Assembly (NCBI RefSeq): GCF_005116715.1
Contig: NZ_SWCI01000001.1
Coordinates: forward strand, 310,001 to 374,000
Direction of reading: 5' to 3'
From: Ferrimonas sediminicola
GTDB taxonomy: Bacteria > Pseudomonadota > Gammaproteobacteria > Enterobacterales > Shewanellaceae
Length of the DNA: 64,000 nt
The translations under genes were made by a program, and so were the position numbers. This document shows positions 24,748 through 36,520 of this stretch, in pieces. Position 1 is the stretch's first letter. Each line of letters starts with the position of its first letter. The notes under the pieces were generated by a model. That model did no database searches. It saw only the letters and a program-made list of their open reading frames with translations, and was not told the origin of the DNA.

Positions 24748-26104
24748 GCTCAGCCTGAGCCGGATGGCGGAGATCCTCTCCGGTGAGCTGGTCGGAGAGG
24801 ACCGCCTGGTCTCCAGCTTGTTTACCGACAGTCGGGCTCCGCAAGCCGGCGGTGTGTTTGTGGCCCTCAAGGGGGAGCATTTCGACGGCCACGGCTATGT
24901 CAGGCAGGTGGCCGAGCTGGCCGCGGCCGCACTGGTCAGTGAGCCTCAGCCGCTGGCGCTGCCCCAGGTGGTGGTCGGCGATACCCGTCTGGCCCTGGGG
25001 CAACTGGGAGCCTGGCTGTGTCGCAAGCTGGCCCCCTACCGGGTGGCGATCACCGGATCGGTGGGAAAGACCTCGGTGAAGGAGCTGACCGCGGCCATCT
25101 TCGCCTGCGAGGGGCCGACCCTGGCCACCCGCGGCAACTTCAACAACGATCTCGGGGTGCCGTTAACCCTGCTCAGGCTGGAACCTCAGCACCGGTTCGG
25201 GGTCTTTGAACTGGGGGCCAACCACCCCGGCGAGATCCGCTACACCTCCTCGCTGGTGCGCCCCAACGTGGCGGTGATCAACAATGTTCAGGCCGCCCAC
25301 CTGGAGGGGTTCGGCTCCATCGACGGTGTGGCCCGGGCCAAGAGCGAGATTTTTGAACACCTGACTGACGATGGTGTCGCGGTAATCAACTTGGACGACC
25401 ATAAGGCCGACTTTATCAGGGAGACCCTGGGAACGCGGCCGGTGCTGACCTTCTCCAGCCGCGGTTTCGCCGATCTGTATGCCGAGGCGCTGCAGGTGCT
25501 GGACAACGGTTGCTACCGATTTACCCTGCATCGCCATGACGGTGCCCGTACCGTCTCCTTGCCTCTGGTGGGCCGCCACCAGGTGGACAACGCCCTGGCG
25601 GCTGCCGCCCTGGCCACTGCCGCCGGCATTGAGCTGGACCGCATTGTCCAGGGGCTGCAGGGCGTGGCGCCGGTGAAGGGCCGGATGCGCCCCATCCGCC
25701 TGGCGGCCGGCGTCACGGTGATCGACGACTGCTACAACGCCAGCGTGGCGTCCGGCAAGGCGGCCATCGATGCCCTGGCGGAGACGTCCTCGATTAAGGT
25801 ACTGATTTTTGGTGACATGGGTGAGCTGGGGCAGGACGCCGAGCGCCTTCACGGCGAGGTGGGGGCCCACGGGGTGAAAAAAGAGATTGACCACGTGCTG
25901 ACAGTGGGTACATTAAGCCGCTCGATTTCTGCGCCCCACCCCCGCGGGCGCCATTTTGCGGATCAGACCGCCCTGGTTGCCGCCATCAAGGTTTTGCTGG
26001 CGGAAAATGACCGGCCCATAACCCTTTTGGTGAAGGGATCCCGAAGCGCCGCCATGGAACGGGTGATCGATGCGCTGTCGGAACACTATGGAGAACAGAA
26101 GTAG
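24740..26104 (+). CDS. murF: UDP-MurNAc-tripeptide--D-Ala-D-Ala ligase MurF
   Basis: Completes the cytoplasmic pentapeptide by adding D-Ala-D-Ala. The 454-residue protein has the Mur-ligase P-loop GSVGKTS (106-112), RGNFNND and DDCYNASVAS motifs typical of MurF. It overlaps murE by eight bases and abuts mraY without a gap. Confidence 0.97.
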   Translation: MIELSLSRMAEILSGELVGEDRLVSSLFTDSRAPQAGGVFVALKGEHFDGHGYVRQVAELAAAALVSEPQPLALPQVVVGDTRLALGQLGAWLCRKLAPYRVAITGSVGKTSVKELTAAIFACEGPTLATRGNFNNDLGVPLTLLRLEPQHRFGVFELGANHPGEIRYTSSLVRPNVAVINNVQAAHLEGFGSIDGVARAKSEIFEHLTDDGVAVINLDDHKADFIRETLGTRPVLTFSSRGFADLYAEALQVLDNGCYRFTLHRHDGARTVSLPLVGRHQVDNALAAAALATAAGIELDRIVQGLQGVAPVKGRMRPIRLAAGVTVIDDCYNASVASGKAAIDALAETSSIKVLIFGDMGELGQDAERLHGEVGAHGVKKEIDHVLTVGTLSRSISAPHPRGRHFADQTALVAAIKVLLAENDRPITLLVKGSRSAAMERVIDALSEHYGEQK

Positions 26105-27187
26105 ATGCTGGTTTACCTGGCCGAATACCTGGCCCAGTTTTATAGCGGGTTCAACGTCTTTTCCTATCTGACGTTCCGCGCCATTCTTGGACTGTTGACC
26201 GCCCTGGCGTTCTGCCTGGTGGCAGGCCCCTACCTGATTCGTTATCTGCAAAACATGCAGATTGGCCAGGTGGTCAGAGACGACGGTCCCGAGTCCCACT
26301 TCAGCAAACGCGGTACCCCCACCATGGGGGGGATCATGATCCTCGGAGGGATCTTCGTCAGCGTGCTGCTGTGGGGAGAGCTGGCTAACCGCTACGTGTT
26401 GGTGATGCTGTTCGTTCTCGGCTCCTTCGGTGCCATCGGCTTCGTCGATGATTACCGCAAGGTGATTCGTAAGGATCCCAAGGGGTTGATTGCTCGTTGG
26501 AAATACTTCTGGCAGTCCGCCATCGCCTTGGTGGTGGCCGGCTACCTGCTGTGGAGCGCCCGCAGTCCCGATGAAACCATGCTGGTGGTGCCCTTCTTCA
26601 AGGATGTGATGCCTCAGCTGGGCGGCATCTTCCTGCTGCTGGCGTACTTCACCATCGTCGGCAGCTCCAACGCGGTCAACCTGACCGACGGCCTCGACGG
26701 GCTGGCCATCGTGCCCACCGTGATGGTGGCGGCGGCGTTTGCCCTGGTGGCTTACCTGTCCGGCCATGCCGAGTTTTCCCGCTACCTGCACATCCCCTAC
26801 CTGCCGGGGGTGGGTGAGCTGGTGATCGTCTGCACCGCCATGGTGGGGGCGGGATTGGGCTTTTTGTGGTTCAACACCTATCCGGCCCAGGTGTTCATGG
26901 GGGACGTGGGTTCTCTCGCTTTGGGTGCGGCCCTGGGCGCCATTGCCGTGCTCACCCGCCAGGAGATCCTGTTGGTGATCATGGGGGGGATCTTCGTGGT
27001 GGAAACTCTGTCGGTAATCCTGCAGGTGGGCTCCTTCAAGATGCGCCGTAAGCGTATCTTCAAGATGGCGCCGATCCACCACCACTATGAACTCAAGGGG
27101 TGGCCGGAGCCGCGGGTGATCGTCCGTTTCTGGATCATCTCCCTGTGCCTGGTTCTGCTGGGTCTGGCGACCCTGAAGGTGCGCTGA
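26105..27187 (+). CDS. mraY: Phospho-MurNAc-pentapeptide transferase MraY
   Basis: Ten-helix inner-membrane enzyme (360 residues) that transfers phospho-MurNAc-pentapeptide to undecaprenyl phosphate, making lipid I. Active-site motifs include [20 protein letters not shown] and the cytoplasmic histidine cluster PIHHHYEL. The ATG directly follows the murF stop; the stop shares one base with the murD start. Confidence 0.98.
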   Translation: MLVYLAEYLAQFYSGFNVFSYLTFRAILGLLTALAFCLVAGPYLIRYLQNMQIGQVVRDDGPESHFSKRGTPTMGGIMILGGIFVSVLLWGELANRYVLVMLFVLGSFGAIGFVDDYRKVIRKDPKGLIARWKYFWQSAIALVVAGYLLWSARSPDETMLVVPFFKDVMPQLGGIFLLLAYFTIVGSSNAVNLTDGLDGLAIVPTVMVAAAFALVAYLSGHAEFSRYLHIPYLPGVGELVIVCTAMVGAGLGFLWFNTYPAQVFMGDVGSLALGAALGAIAVLTRQEILLVIMGGIFVVETLSVILQVGSFKMRRKRIFKMAPIHHHYELKGWPEPRVIVRFWIISLCLVLLGLATLKVR

Positions 27188-28488
27188 TGAGCCAACTGAC
27201 TGTGCCGGTACGATGGTTGATTCTGGGACTGGGTATCACCGGTCTCTCCTGTGTGCGCCATCTGCACCGACGCGGTGACACCCTGGCGGTGTGGGACAGC
27301 CGGCGGACGCCCCCGGGTGCCGACACCCTGGCTGCGGAGTTCCCCGGTGTGCCGCTGATTTCCGGCCCCTTCGACGCCGAGGCCCTGAAGCTGGCCCAGA
27401 CCCTGGTGGTCTCCCCTGGCATCCCCCTGGCTCACCCGGCCATCGCCGAGGCGATGGCGGCGGGGGTCGAGGCGATCGGCGACATCGAACTGTTTGCCCG
27501 CGAGGTGGACGCCCCGGTGGTGGCCATCACCGGCTCCAACGGCAAGTCCACGGTGACTACCCTGATGGGGGAGATGGCCCGCGAGGCGGGGCGCAGTGTC
27601 GGCATCGGCGGCAACATCGGCACCCCGGCGCTGGATCTGCTGGGGCGGGGCCACGACTGCTACGTGCTGGAGCTCTCCAGCTTCCAACTGGAGACCACAA
27701 CCAGCCTGCGGCCGCGTATCGCCACCGTACTCAACGTCAGCGATGACCACCTGGACCGCTACCGGGACTTTGGTCACTACCGGGACACCAAGGCCACCAT
27801 CTACGCGGGCGCCGAGCTGGTGCTGGAAAATGCCGACGACCCCCACACCCGCAGCGGCCGCCCCGATGCCTGGCGCTTCGGCCTGCAGCGGGGGGAGTTC
27901 CGGCTGGAGGGGGGCCGGCTGATGGCCAGAGAACGGCCGGTGCTGGCGGCGGCCGACATGGCCCTGGTGGGCAGCCACAACCAGGCCAACGCCCTGGCGG
28001 CCATCGCCATGGCCGAGGCCCTGGGACTGGAGCAGGCGCCGATGGTGAAGGCCCTGACGAGGTTCGGCGGCCTGCCACACCGCTGTGAGACCGTGGCGGT
28101 CAAGGGCGGAGTCCACTACGTCAACGACTCCAAGGCCACCAATGTGGGGGCCACCCTGGCGGCGCTGCAGGGGATGAAGGCGTTTCCCGGCCGACTGCAC
28201 CTGATCGCCGGCGGTGTGGGCAAGGGCGCGGATTTCTCTCCCCTGGCGCCCTGGCTGAATGAGCGGGTCGACCAGCTGGTAACCTTGGGGCAGGATGGCG
28301 ACGCCATCGCCGCCCTGAAACCCGGGGCGCTGGGTTGCGATTCCCTGGAGCAGGGGGTCAGGATGCTGGCAGAGCGGGCCCGGCCCGGGGACATGGTGCT
28401 GCTGTCGCCGGCCTGCGCCAGCCTGGATATGTTTGCCAACTACGTGGCGCGCGGAGAGGCGTTCCGCCAAGCGGTGGAGGCCCTGTAG
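27187..28488 (+). CDS. murD: UDP-MurNAc-L-alanine--D-glutamate ligase MurD
   Basis: Mur ligase (433 residues) that adds D-glutamate. The N-terminal UDP-binding domain starts with WLILGLGITGLSCVRHL; the P-loop is GSNGKST (116-122). The ATG at 27187 overlaps the mraY stop (TGATG); an in-frame start at 27100 would run inside mraY and is rejected. ftsW follows without a gap. Confidence 0.97.
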   Translation: MSQLTVPVRWLILGLGITGLSCVRHLHRRGDTLAVWDSRRTPPGADTLAAEFPGVPLISGPFDAEALKLAQTLVVSPGIPLAHPAIAEAMAAGVEAIGDIELFAREVDAPVVAITGSNGKSTVTTLMGEMAREAGRSVGIGGNIGTPALDLLGRGHDCYVLELSSFQLETTTSLRPRIATVLNVSDDHLDRYRDFGHYRDTKATIYAGAELVLENADDPHTRSGRPDAWRFGLQRGEFRLEGGRLMARERPVLAAADMALVGSHNQANALAAIAMAEALGLEQAPMVKALTRFGGLPHRCETVAVKGGVHYVNDSKATNVGATLAALQGMKAFPGRLHLIAGGVGKGADFSPLAPWLNERVDQLVTLGQDGDAIAALKPGALGCDSLEQGVRMLAERARPGDMVLLSPACASLDMFANYVARGEAFRQAVEAL

Positions 28489-29658
28489 ATGGCACTGGAG
28501 CAGCTGACCATCAACTTCAGGGAGTCGCCGTCACAGCCGATGCTGTATGACCGGATGCTGCTGATGCTGATGGTGGTGCTGGCCTGTCTCGGCCTGGTGA
28601 TGGTGACCTCCGCGTCCCTGGCGGAAGCGGAGAACCTCACCGGGGACCCGTTCCACTTCGTGAGGCGCCACCTGTTCTTCCTGGCCATGGCCGGGGTGAT
28701 CGTGGCGGTGGGGGTGCGCATCCCCATCGCCGTCTGGCAGAGGTACAGCGCGCCGTTGATGTTTCTGGGACTGGGGCTGTTGGTGGCGGTGCTGATTGGC
28801 GGCCGCAGCGTCAATGGCGCCACCCGCTGGATCCCCCTGGGGCCCTTCAACCTGCAGGTGGCGGAGGTGGCCAAGTTCACCCTGTTCCTCTATCTGGCTG
28901 GGTACCTGGTGCGACGCCACCAGGAGGTGCGGGAGGAGATCAAGGGGTTCCTCAAGCCCTTTGTCGCCCTGGGGATGTATGCGGTGCTGTTGCTGATGCA
29001 GCCGGATCTCGGCACCACGGTGGTGATGTTTGTCACCGTGATGGGAATGCTGTTCCTGGCCGGGGCCAAACTGCGTGACTTTTTCGCGCTGATGCTGCTG
29101 GGGGTGGCGATGGTGGTGCTGCTGATCGTCTCGGCCCCCTACCGGATGAAGCGGGTCACCAGTTTCTGGGATCCCTGGGAGGATCCCTTCGGAGCCGGCT
29201 ATCAGCTGACCCAGTCGCTGATGGCCTATGGCCGGGGTGACTGGCTGGGGCAGGGGCTGGGCAACAGCATTCAGAAGCTGGAGTACCTGCCGGAGGCCCA
29301 CACGGATTTCATTTTTGCGGTACTGGGTGAAGAGCTGGGGTTTGTCGGCGTCACCTGTGTGCTGGTGCTGGTGCTGATGCTGGCATTGCGGGCCCTGCGT
29401 ATCGGCAACCTGGCCCTGCAGGCCAACCAGGCGTTTTCCGGCTACCTGGCCTATGGCATTGGCATCTGGTTTAGTTTTCAGACCGCGGTTAACGTCGGCG
29501 CCAGTGTGGGCCTGCTGCCCACCAAGGGGTTGACGCTGCCCATGGTCAGTTATGGTGGAAGCAGTTTATGGGTAACAACGGGCGCAGCCGTGGTATTGCT
29601 GCGCATCGACTACGAGCGGCGCTTGGCTCAGCTGAGTGCCAAGGGGGCGGAGCGATGA
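28489..29658 (+). CDS. ftsW: Septal peptidoglycan glycosyltransferase FtsW (SEDS family)
   Basis: Multi-span SEDS glycosyltransferase (389 residues) that polymerises lipid II at the septum with FtsI. The family motifs [19 protein letters not shown] and the C-terminal [16 protein letters not shown] are clear. It abuts murD and overlaps murG by four bases. Confidence 0.97.
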   Translation: MALEQLTINFRESPSQPMLYDRMLLMLMVVLACLGLVMVTSASLAEAENLTGDPFHFVRRHLFFLAMAGVIVAVGVRIPIAVWQRYSAPLMFLGLGLLVAVLIGGRSVNGATRWIPLGPFNLQVAEVAKFTLFLYLAGYLVRRHQEVREEIKGFLKPFVALGMYAVLLLMQPDLGTTVVMFVTVMGMLFLAGAKLRDFFALMLLGVAMVVLLIVSAPYRMKRVTSFWDPWEDPFGAGYQLTQSLMAYGRGDWLGQGLGNSIQKLEYLPEAHTDFIFAVLGEELGFVGVTCVLVLVLMLALRALRIGNLALQANQAFSGYLAYGIGIWFSFQTAVNVGASVGLLPTKGLTLPMVSYGGSSLWVTTGAAVVLLRIDYERRLAQLSAKGAER

Positions 29659-30746
29659 CGGCGCCTAAGCGATTGATGGTGATGGCCGGTGGCACCGGCG
29701 GTCATGTTTTCCCCGCCCTGGCGGTGGCCCGGCGACTCCAGGAGCAGGGCTGGCAGGTGAGCTGGCTCGGCACCGCCGATCGCATGGAGGCACGAGTGGT
29801 GCCCCAGCATGGCTTCGAGATCGACTTTATCGACATCCAGGGCGTGCGCGGCAACGGCCTGCTGCGCAAGCTCAAGGCGCCGCTGCAGATCCTCAAGGCG
29901 GTCTACCAGTCCTGGTGCATCCAGCGTCGGCGCAAACCGGATGTGGTGCTGGGGATGGGCGGTTACGCCGCCGGGCCCGGTGGCATTGCCGCCTGGCTCA
30001 GGGGCACTCCGGTGGTGCTGCATGAGCAGAACGCCGTGGCCGGGGCCACCAATCGCATCCTCGCCCGCTTCGCCAGCCGCATCCTGTGTGCCTTCGACGG
30101 CGTGTTCCCCGGGCGGCAGGCCCGCCGGGTGGGCAACCCGGTGCGGGAGGAGTTGCTGGCGGTGGGTCGCGATCATCCTGTGGTTCCCGGTGACCAGCTC
30201 AAGGTGCTGATTGTCGGTGGCAGCCTGGGGGCCAAGGTGCTCAATGAGACGTTGCCCCAGGCGGCGCAGCGACTGGGCCCGAACACCAGCCTGACCGTCT
30301 GGCACCAGGTGGGGCGTGGCAATGAGGCTGCCACCCGGGAGGCCTGGCAAACTCTGGCCCCGGCGGTCGGAGTGCAGGTCTCGGAGTTTATCGATGACAT
30401 GGCGGCGGCTTATACCTGGGCGGATCTGGTGATCTGTCGGGCCGGTGCCCTGACCGTGGCGGAGCTGGCGGCCTGCGGTCGCCCCGCCATCCTGGTGCCC
30501 TTCCCCCATGCGGTGGACGATCACCAGACCAAGAATAGCGAAGCCCTGGTGGCGGCAGGGGCGGCCAAATTGATGCCCCAGTCAAAGCTGACCCCGTCGG
30601 CCTTGGCATGCAGGCTGACCCAGCTGGCCCATGATTCAGAACGTTTGACCGCCATGGCCAGAGCGGCAACCCAGGTGGCGGTACCCCAAGCCACCCAATT
30701 GGTGGCCGAGGAGTGTATCCAGGCCGCCGGAGGCAACAATGAGTAA
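29655..30746 (+). CDS. murG: UDP-GlcNAc transferase MurG
   Basis: Peripheral membrane GT-B glycosyltransferase (363 residues) that adds GlcNAc to lipid I to form lipid II. The N-terminal GGTGGH (12-17) diphosphate-binding loop, HEQNAVAG and the nucleotide site [17 protein letters not shown] are present. ATG 29655 overlaps the ftsW stop; a longer frame from 29568 lies inside ftsW. The end overlaps murC by eight bases. Confidence 0.97.
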   Translation: MTAPKRLMVMAGGTGGHVFPALAVARRLQEQGWQVSWLGTADRMEARVVPQHGFEIDFIDIQGVRGNGLLRKLKAPLQILKAVYQSWCIQRRRKPDVVLGMGGYAAGPGGIAAWLRGTPVVLHEQNAVAGATNRILARFASRILCAFDGVFPGRQARRVGNPVREELLAVGRDHPVVPGDQLKVLIVGGSLGAKVLNETLPQAAQRLGPNTSLTVWHQVGRGNEAATREAWQTLAPAVGVQVSEFIDDMAAAYTWADLVICRAGALTVAELAACGRPAILVPFPHAVDDHQTKNSEALVAAGAAKLMPQSKLTPSALACRLTQLAHDSERLTAMARAATQVAVPQATQLVAEECIQAAGGNNE

Positions 30747-32190
30747 CAGAACCACTTCCAACGGTTTGCCCGCCATGAGGCGGGTAAAAGCGATCCATTT
30801 TGTCGGCATCGGCGGCGCCGGCATGGGCGGCATCGCCGAGGTGCTGGTCAACGAGGGCTATGCCATCAGTGGCAGTGACATCGCCGAGAATGCGGTCACC
30901 GAGCGCCTCCGGGCGCTGGGGGCCACCATCCACATCGGTCATGACGCCCGGTGGATTGAGGAGAAGGATGTGGTGGTGGTCTCCACCGCCATCAAACAGG
31001 ATAATCCCGAGGTGGTAGCGGCGCGCGCCGACCGTATTCCCGTGGTGCAGCGGGCCCAGATGCTGGCGGAGCTGATGCGCTTCCGCCACGGCATCGCCAT
31101 TGCCGGGACCCACGGCAAGACCACCACCACCAGCCTGATCGCCAGCATCTTCGCCCAGGCACAGCTGGATCCCACCTTCGTCATCGGCGGTCTGCTCAAC
31201 AGTGCCGGTACCAACGCCAGGCTGGGATCCGGCAAGTTCCTGATCGCCGAGGCGGATGAGTCCGACGCCAGCTTCCTGCACCTGCAGCCCATGGTGTCGG
31301 TGGTCACCAATGTCGAGCCGGACCACATGGACACCTACGGCGGTGACGTCAGCAAGCTGCACGACACCTTCGTCGAGTTTCTGCACAATCTGCCCTTCTA
31401 CGGCCTGGCCGTGGTCTGCGGCGACGATCCCGGTGTGCGCGAGTTGCTGCCCAGGCTCGGTCGCCAACTGGTGACCTACGGCTTCGAGGAGGGGGGGGAC
31501 GTTCGCGCTACTCACTTCCGTCAGAGTGGGACCCACAGCGAGTTCGTGGTTCAGCGTCAAGGCCGGGCCGACCTGAGGGTGACTCTTTCCCTGCCGGGTC
31601 GTCACAATGTCCTGAACGCCCTGGCGGCGATCGCGGTGGCCACCGATGCGGGGATCCCCGATGAGGCCATTGCCGCCGCCCTGACCAGCTTCGAGGGGAT
31701 CGGCCGCCGCTTCCAGCAGTATGGTGAGTTCGATACCGGTCGCGGCCGGGCGCTGTTGGTGGACGATTATGGGCACCACCCCAGTGAGGTGGCGGCCACC
31801 ATCAAGGCGGCCCGGGCCGCCTGGCCGGAACGTCGGCTGGTGATGGCCTATCAGCCCCACCGCTACAGCCGTACCCGGGATCTTTACGACGACTTTGCCC
31901 AGGTGCTGGCCCAGGTGGATCAACTGCTGCTGCTGGAGGTGTACGCCGCCGGTGAGGAGCCCATCGCCGGCGCTGACAGCCGGGCCCTGGCTCGCACCAT
32001 CCGTGGCCGAGGCAAGGTGGATCCCATCTATGTGCCGGGACCCGACGCCTTGCCGGCGATGCTGGCGGAGGTGCTGCAGGACGGCGATGTGGTTTTGACT
32101 CAGGGGGCCGGCAACATCGGCGCCCTGGCCAGGAAGCTGGGCGCCATGGAGCTCTCGGTGGAGAAGATGAGAGGGGAACACCATGACTGA
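30739..32190 (+). CDS. murC: UDP-MurNAc--L-alanine ligase MurC
   Basis: First amino-acid-adding Mur ligase (483 residues). It has the N-terminal [15 protein letters not shown], the P-loop GTHGKTT (123-129) and the [14 protein letters not shown] motif. Overlaps of eight bases with murG and with ddlB indicate coupled translation. Confidence 0.97.
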   Translation: MSNRTTSNGLPAMRRVKAIHFVGIGGAGMGGIAEVLVNEGYAISGSDIAENAVTERLRALGATIHIGHDARWIEEKDVVVVSTAIKQDNPEVVAARADRIPVVQRAQMLAELMRFRHGIAIAGTHGKTTTTSLIASIFAQAQLDPTFVIGGLLNSAGTNARLGSGKFLIAEADESDASFLHLQPMVSVVTNVEPDHMDTYGGDVSKLHDTFVEFLHNLPFYGLAVVCGDDPGVRELLPRLGRQLVTYGFEEGGDVRATHFRQSGTHSEFVVQRQGRADLRVTLSLPGRHNVLNALAAIAVATDAGIPDEAIAAALTSFEGIGRRFQQYGEFDTGRGRALLVDDYGHHPSEVAATIKAARAAWPERRLVMAYQPHRYSRTRDLYDDFAQVLAQVDQLLLLEVYAAGEEPIAGADSRALARTIRGRGKVDPIYVPGPDALPAMLAEVLQDGDVVLTQGAGNIGALARKLGAMELSVEKMRGEHHD

Positions 32191-33097
32191 GTTTGGCAAA
32201 GTGGCCGTGTTGTTGGGCGGCAGCAGCGCCGAGCGGGAGATCTCCCTGAAGTCGGGGCAGGCCGTGTTGGCGGGCCTGCTCAAGGCAGGGGTCGATGCCC
32301 ACCCCTTCGACCCGTCCGAGCGCGCCCTGACGGAGCTGGCGGGGTTTGACCGCGCCTTTGTCGTTCTACATGGCCGTGGTGGCGAGGATGGCACCCTGCA
32401 GGGCGCCCTGGAACACATGGCTATGCCCTACACCGGCAGCGGCGTGCTGGGCTGTGCCCTGGCCATGGACAAGGTGCGCACCAAGAGTCTGTGGGCCGGT
32501 CAGGGGCTGCCCACCGCCGCCTTCGAGGTAGCCGTCGAGGGGCGGTTCAAGGCGGAGACCGCTTCACAGATGCTGTCACGCCTGGGGGGCAAGGTGATGG
32601 TCAAGCCAGCCAATGAAGGATCCTCCATCGGCATGGCCATCGCCGAGACGCCGGAGCAGCTGGCCCAGGCGATCGCCGCCGCCCACGAGTTTGACCGGGA
32701 GGTGCTGGTGGAGCAGTGGATCGACGGTCCGGAGTTTACCGTCGCCATCCTGGGAGAGCGGGCGCTGCCGGTCATCGAGATGCGCACCGACAACGCCTTC
32801 TACGACTACCAGGCCAAGTACCAATCCAATGAGACCCGCTACCTCTGTCCCTGCGAACTGCCTGAGCAGGAGGAGCTTGAGCTGCGGGCGTTGGCTCTGA
32901 CCGCCTTCCGTGCGGTGGGCGCCAGCGGCTGGGGTCGTGTCGACGTGATGCGCACCAGAGACGGCCGCTGGCAGCTGCTGGAGGTGAATGCGGTACCAGG
33001 CATGACCGAGACCAGCCTGGTGCCCAAGGCGGCCAGGGCGGTGGGGATCGACTTTCCCACCCTGGTGACCACCATCCTGGCCCAGACCGTGGAGTAG
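32183..33097 (+). CDS. ddlB: D-alanine--D-alanine ligase DdlB
   Basis: ATP-grasp ligase (304 residues) that supplies D-Ala-D-Ala to MurF. Visible motifs are [25 protein letters not shown] and the Mg2+/product site [15 protein letters not shown]. The start overlaps murC by eight bases; ftsQ begins six bases after the stop. Confidence 0.97.
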   Translation: MTEFGKVAVLLGGSSAEREISLKSGQAVLAGLLKAGVDAHPFDPSERALTELAGFDRAFVVLHGRGGEDGTLQGALEHMAMPYTGSGVLGCALAMDKVRTKSLWAGQGLPTAAFEVAVEGRFKAETASQMLSRLGGKVMVKPANEGSSIGMAIAETPEQLAQAIAAAHEFDREVLVEQWIDGPEFTVAILGERALPVIEMRTDNAFYDYQAKYQSNETRYLCPCELPEQEELELRALALTAFRAVGASGWGRVDVMRTRDGRWQLLEVNAVPGMTETSLVPKAARAVGIDFPTLVTTILAQTVE

Positions 33098-33103
33098 CCA
33101 CCG

Positions 33104-33853
33104 ATGGGGTTGGCGGTGTGGCGCAGCTGGTCCTGGCCCAGGGTGAACTGGTACTCGGTCTGTGGCGTGCTGCTGCTGATTTCGGTGTTGCTGGGCCTGG
33201 CCTGGGGTGGACGCTTGCTGGGGCAGACCCTGGCGGATGCCGAACGGTTGCCCATCGATGAGATCGCCCTGGTGGGTCAGCGCAGTTACACCCGGGACAT
33301 CGAGGTCCGTCAGGCGCTGTCCGCCATCGAGGGAGACAGCCTGGTGACCGCCGACATGGAGAAGGTGCGCACCGCCCTCACTCGGCTGCCCTGGGTCAAC
33401 CGGGTGACGGTGCGGCGGGAGTGGCCCAACCGGCTGCGGCTCTATCTGGTGGAGCAGCGCCCCATGGCCCACTGGAACGGCGGCGACTGGCTCAATCAGG
33501 ACGCCCAGGTGTTCCAGGCGCCGCCAAGGTCCGGGATCGGCGCGTTGCCCCAGTTGGCCGGCCCTGAGGGCAGCAGTGAAAAAGTGTGGCAGAACTGGCT
33601 GAAATTCAGTGAGCTTCTGAGGTTAAATGGATTTTCGCCACAGAGACTGACCCTGAGCCATCGCCACGCCTGGACCCTGACCCTGGAGGATGGGCTGGAG
33701 CTGAGGCTGGGACGCATCGAGGGGATCGAGCGGCTGCAGCGGTTTATTGAGCTGTGGCCCACGCTTTCCAGGCAAGGAAGGCAAGCACAATACATTGATA
33801 TTCGGTACGATACGGGATTGGCTGTCGGCTGGCAGTTGGAACAGAGAGATTGA
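33104..33853 (+). CDS. ftsQ: Cell division protein FtsQ
   Basis: Bitopic divisome protein (249 residues) that recruits FtsB and FtsL. A transmembrane helix (about residues 18-40) is followed by a POTRA domain (LPIDEIALVGQRSYTRDIEVR) and the beta domain (LPWVNRVTVRREWPNRLRLY). It lies six bases after ddlB and seven before ftsA. Confidence 0.95.
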   Translation: MGLAVWRSWSWPRVNWYSVCGVLLLISVLLGLAWGGRLLGQTLADAERLPIDEIALVGQRSYTRDIEVRQALSAIEGDSLVTADMEKVRTALTRLPWVNRVTVRREWPNRLRLYLVEQRPMAHWNGGDWLNQDAQVFQAPPRSGIGALPQLAGPEGSSEKVWQNWLKFSELLRLNGFSPQRLTLSHRHAWTLTLEDGLELRLGRIEGIERLQRFIELWPTLSRQGRQAQYIDIRYDTGLAVGWQLEQRD

Positions 33854-33860
33854 TGACATC

Positions 33861-35096
33861 ATGACCAAAAGTCAGGAGCGAAACCTAATTGTGGGTTTGG
33901 ACATCGGCACCTCCAAGGTGGTGGCAATCATTGGCGAGGTGCTGCCTGACGGCGCCATCAGCATCGCCGGCCTGGGCAGTCAGCCCTCCCGTGGCATGGA
34001 CAAGGGCGGGGTGAACGATCTGGATTCGGTCTCCCGCAGCATCAAGAACGCCATCGGCCAGGCGGAGATGATGGCGGACTGCCAGGTGGACTCGGTGTTC
34101 CTCAGCATCTCGGGCCGTCACGTGGACAGCCAGAACGAGAAGGGGATGGTCTCCATCGACGACGATGAGGTGACCCAGGATGACGTTGACCACGCCATCC
34201 ATACCGCCCGTTCGGTGAAGATCCCCACCGAAAGGCGGATCCTGCACGTGCTGCCCCAGGAGTTCACCATCGACGAGCAGGAGGGTATCCGCAGTCCGGT
34301 GGGGATCTCCGGGATGCGGATGGAGGTGGATGTGCACATCGTCACCTGCTCCAACGACTGGGCCAAGAACATCATCAAGTGCGTGGAGCGCTGTGGCATC
34401 CAGGTGGAGGACCTGGTGTTCTCGGCCCTGGCCAGTGCCGATTCGGTGCTGACCCAGGATGAGAAGGATCTGGGGGCCTGCCTGGTGGACATCGGCGGCG
34501 GCACCACCGACATCGCCGTCTACACCAACGGTGCCCTGCGCCACTGTGCGGTGATCCCGGTGGCCGGCAACCAGGTGACCAGTGACATCGCCAAGATATT
34601 CCGCACTCCGCTCTCCTACGCCGAGCAGATCAAGGTGCAGTACGCCTCGGCCCGCAGTGCCCTGGTGAGCCAGGAGGAGAGCATCGACGTGCACTCCGTC
34701 GGTGGCCGGCCGTCCCGCACCATGTCCCGCCATACCCTGGCGGAGGTGGTGGAGCCCCGCTATCAGGAGATCTTCGAGCTGGTCCAGGAGGAGCTGCGGG
34801 CCAGCGGCTTCGAAGAGCAGGTGGCCGCCGGGGTGGTGCTGACCGGCGGCACCTCGGCCATCGAAGGGGCGGTGGAGGTGGCCGAGGAGTGCTTCGGCAT
34901 GCCGGTGCGGGTGGCGGTACCCCACGAACCCAAGGGACTGAAGGAATACGTCAGCGAGCCAAGCTTTGCAACCTCCGTCGGCTTGCTGTACTTTGGCGCC
35001 GAGCGCATCCGCGATCGGGAAATAGAACGCCATACAAAACACGGAGTAACCAGCATGTTGGACCGGATCCAAGGCTGGTTTAAAGGCGAGTTTTAG
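33861..35096 (+). CDS. ftsA: Cell division protein FtsA
   Basis: Actin-like ATPase (411 residues) that tethers FtsZ to the membrane. The N-terminal NLIVGLDIGTSKVVAIIGEV, the phosphate-2 loop VDIGGGTTDIAVY and the C-terminal amphipathic membrane anchor MLDRIQGWFKGEF are present. ATG 33861 gives the normal N terminus; upstream in-frame codons lie inside ftsQ. Confidence 0.97.
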   Translation: MTKSQERNLIVGLDIGTSKVVAIIGEVLPDGAISIAGLGSQPSRGMDKGGVNDLDSVSRSIKNAIGQAEMMADCQVDSVFLSISGRHVDSQNEKGMVSIDDDEVTQDDVDHAIHTARSVKIPTERRILHVLPQEFTIDEQEGIRSPVGISGMRMEVDVHIVTCSNDWAKNIIKCVERCGIQVEDLVFSALASADSVLTQDEKDLGACLVDIGGGTTDIAVYTNGALRHCAVIPVAGNQVTSDIAKIFRTPLSYAEQIKVQYASARSALVSQEESIDVHSVGGRPSRTMSRHTLAEVVEPRYQEIFELVQEELRASGFEEQVAAGVVLTGGTSAIEGAVEVAEECFGMPVRVAVPHEPKGLKEYVSEPSFATSVGLLYFGAERIRDREIERHTKHGVTSMLDRIQGWFKGEF

Positions 35097-35192
35097 CGGC
35101 CCGCACAGTTGATCGGGGGTAGCATTGGCCCCTGAGATTCAGCCGCTTGATAACAGAATGACTTTGGACGCAGGCTAAACGGAGATAAGAGT

Positions 35193-36422
35193 ATGTTTGA
35201 GGTTGTGGACGCGCACACCGAAGATGCCGTCATCAAGGTGATCGGCGTGGGGGGCGGTGGTGGCAACGCCATCGAGCACATGGTTGAGCAGACCATCGAA
35301 GGAGCCCAGTTTATCGTGGCCAACACGGACTCGCAGGCACTGCGCAAGTCCACCGCTGGCACCACCATTCAGCTGGGCAAGAACGTCACCAAAGGACTGG
35401 GCGCCGGAGCCAACCCTGCCGTGGGCTATGAAGCGGCCATGGAGGACAAAGAGTCCATCCGCGCCGCCCTGACCGGGTCCGACATGGTGTTCATCGCCGC
35501 CGGCATGGGTGGGGGAACCGGGACCGGTGCCGCGCCGGTGGTGGCCGAGGTGGCCAAGGAGGAGGGGATCCTCACCGTCGCCGTGGTGACCAAGCCGTTT
35601 GTCTTCGAAGGTAAGAAGCGTGCCGCCTATGCGGAGCAGGGGATCGCCGAACTGTCCAAGCATGTGGATTCACTGATCACCGTGCCCAACGACAAGCTGC
35701 TGAAGGTGCTGGGCACCAAGACCAGCCTGCTGGAGGCGTTCAGTGCCGCCAACAACGTGCTGCTGGGAGCGGTACAGGGGATCGCCGAGCTGATCACCCG
35801 CACCGGCCTGATCAACGTCGACTTCGCCGACGTGAAGACGGTGATGTCCGAGATGGGCAACGCCATGATGGGCACAGGTGTGGCCCGGGGCGAGAACCGC
35901 GCCGAAGAGGCCGCCGAAGCCGCGGTATCCAGTCCGCTGCTGGAGGATATCGACCTGACCGGTGCCAAGGGCGTGCTGGTGAACATCACCTGTGGCATGG
36001 ATCTCTCCATCGAGGAGTACACCCTGATCGGTGATCATGTCCGCGCCTACGCCTCCGAGAACGCCACCATCGTGGTGGGGACCGTTATCGAACCGGAGAT
36101 GAGCGACGAGATCCGGGTCACTGTGGTGGCCACCGGCATCGGCGCCGACAAGAAGCCAGACATTCAGATCGTGGTGCCGCCCAAGGCGGCGACCCCTGCC
36201 CCTCAGCCTGTGGCTCAGCCCGAGCCCAAGCCCCTGGAGCAGCCCGCGGTCTCCATGCAGCCGATCCGGATCGAGCCTGCGGCCCAGGCCAGCGAGCCGG
36301 CGACCCCGACGGCCCCTGCGCCGACACCGGCCAGCAGCCACGGCAATGCCGCGCCTGCCCAGGATGCCCAGAAGGGTGCTTACCTGGATATTCCGGCGTT
36401 CCTGCGTAAGCAGTTGGATTAA
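35193..36422 (+). CDS. ftsZ: Cell division protein FtsZ
   Basis: Tubulin-like GTPase (409 residues) that forms the Z ring. The GTP signature GGGTGTG is at 106-112. A disordered Pro/Ala/Gln linker occupies about residues 320-390, and the conserved C-terminal peptide [10 protein letters not shown] binds FtsA, ZipA and ZapD. Ninety-six bases separate it from ftsA, with CGGAG ahead of the start, so a local promoter is possible there. Confidence 0.98.
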   Translation: MFEVVDAHTEDAVIKVIGVGGGGGNAIEHMVEQTIEGAQFIVANTDSQALRKSTAGTTIQLGKNVTKGLGAGANPAVGYEAAMEDKESIRAALTGSDMVFIAAGMGGGTGTGAAPVVAEVAKEEGILTVAVVTKPFVFEGKKRAAYAEQGIAELSKHVDSLITVPNDKLLKVLGTKTSLLEAFSAANNVLLGAVQGIAELITRTGLINVDFADVKTVMSEMGNAMMGTGVARGENRAEEAAEAAVSSPLLEDIDLTGAKGVLVNITCGMDLSIEEYTLIGDHVRAYASENATIVVGTVIEPEMSDEIRVTVVATGIGADKKPDIQIVVPPKAATPAPQPVAQPEPKPLEQPAVSMQPIRIEPAAQASEPATPTAPAPTPASSHGNAAPAQDAQKGAYLDIPAFLRKQLD

Positions 36423-36451
36423 AAGGTTTTATTATCTGATCAGACCAGATT

Positions 36452-36480
36452 TTGGCCCTGGGCGTTTTTTCTGGTAAAAT
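36452..36480 (+). promoter_or_regulatory. Promoter of lpxC
   Basis: TTGGCC (36452-36457) and TAAAAT (36475-36480) are 17 bases apart, about 40 bases before lpxC. Just upstream is the palindrome TCTGATCAGA (36435-36444), overlapping an ATCTG/CAGAT hairpin with TTT that may weakly end ftsZ transcripts. Confidence 0.6.
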
Positions 36481-36520
36481 ATGCCCCCCGAAATTGAGTT
36501 TATTGAGAGCAGGACGGTTA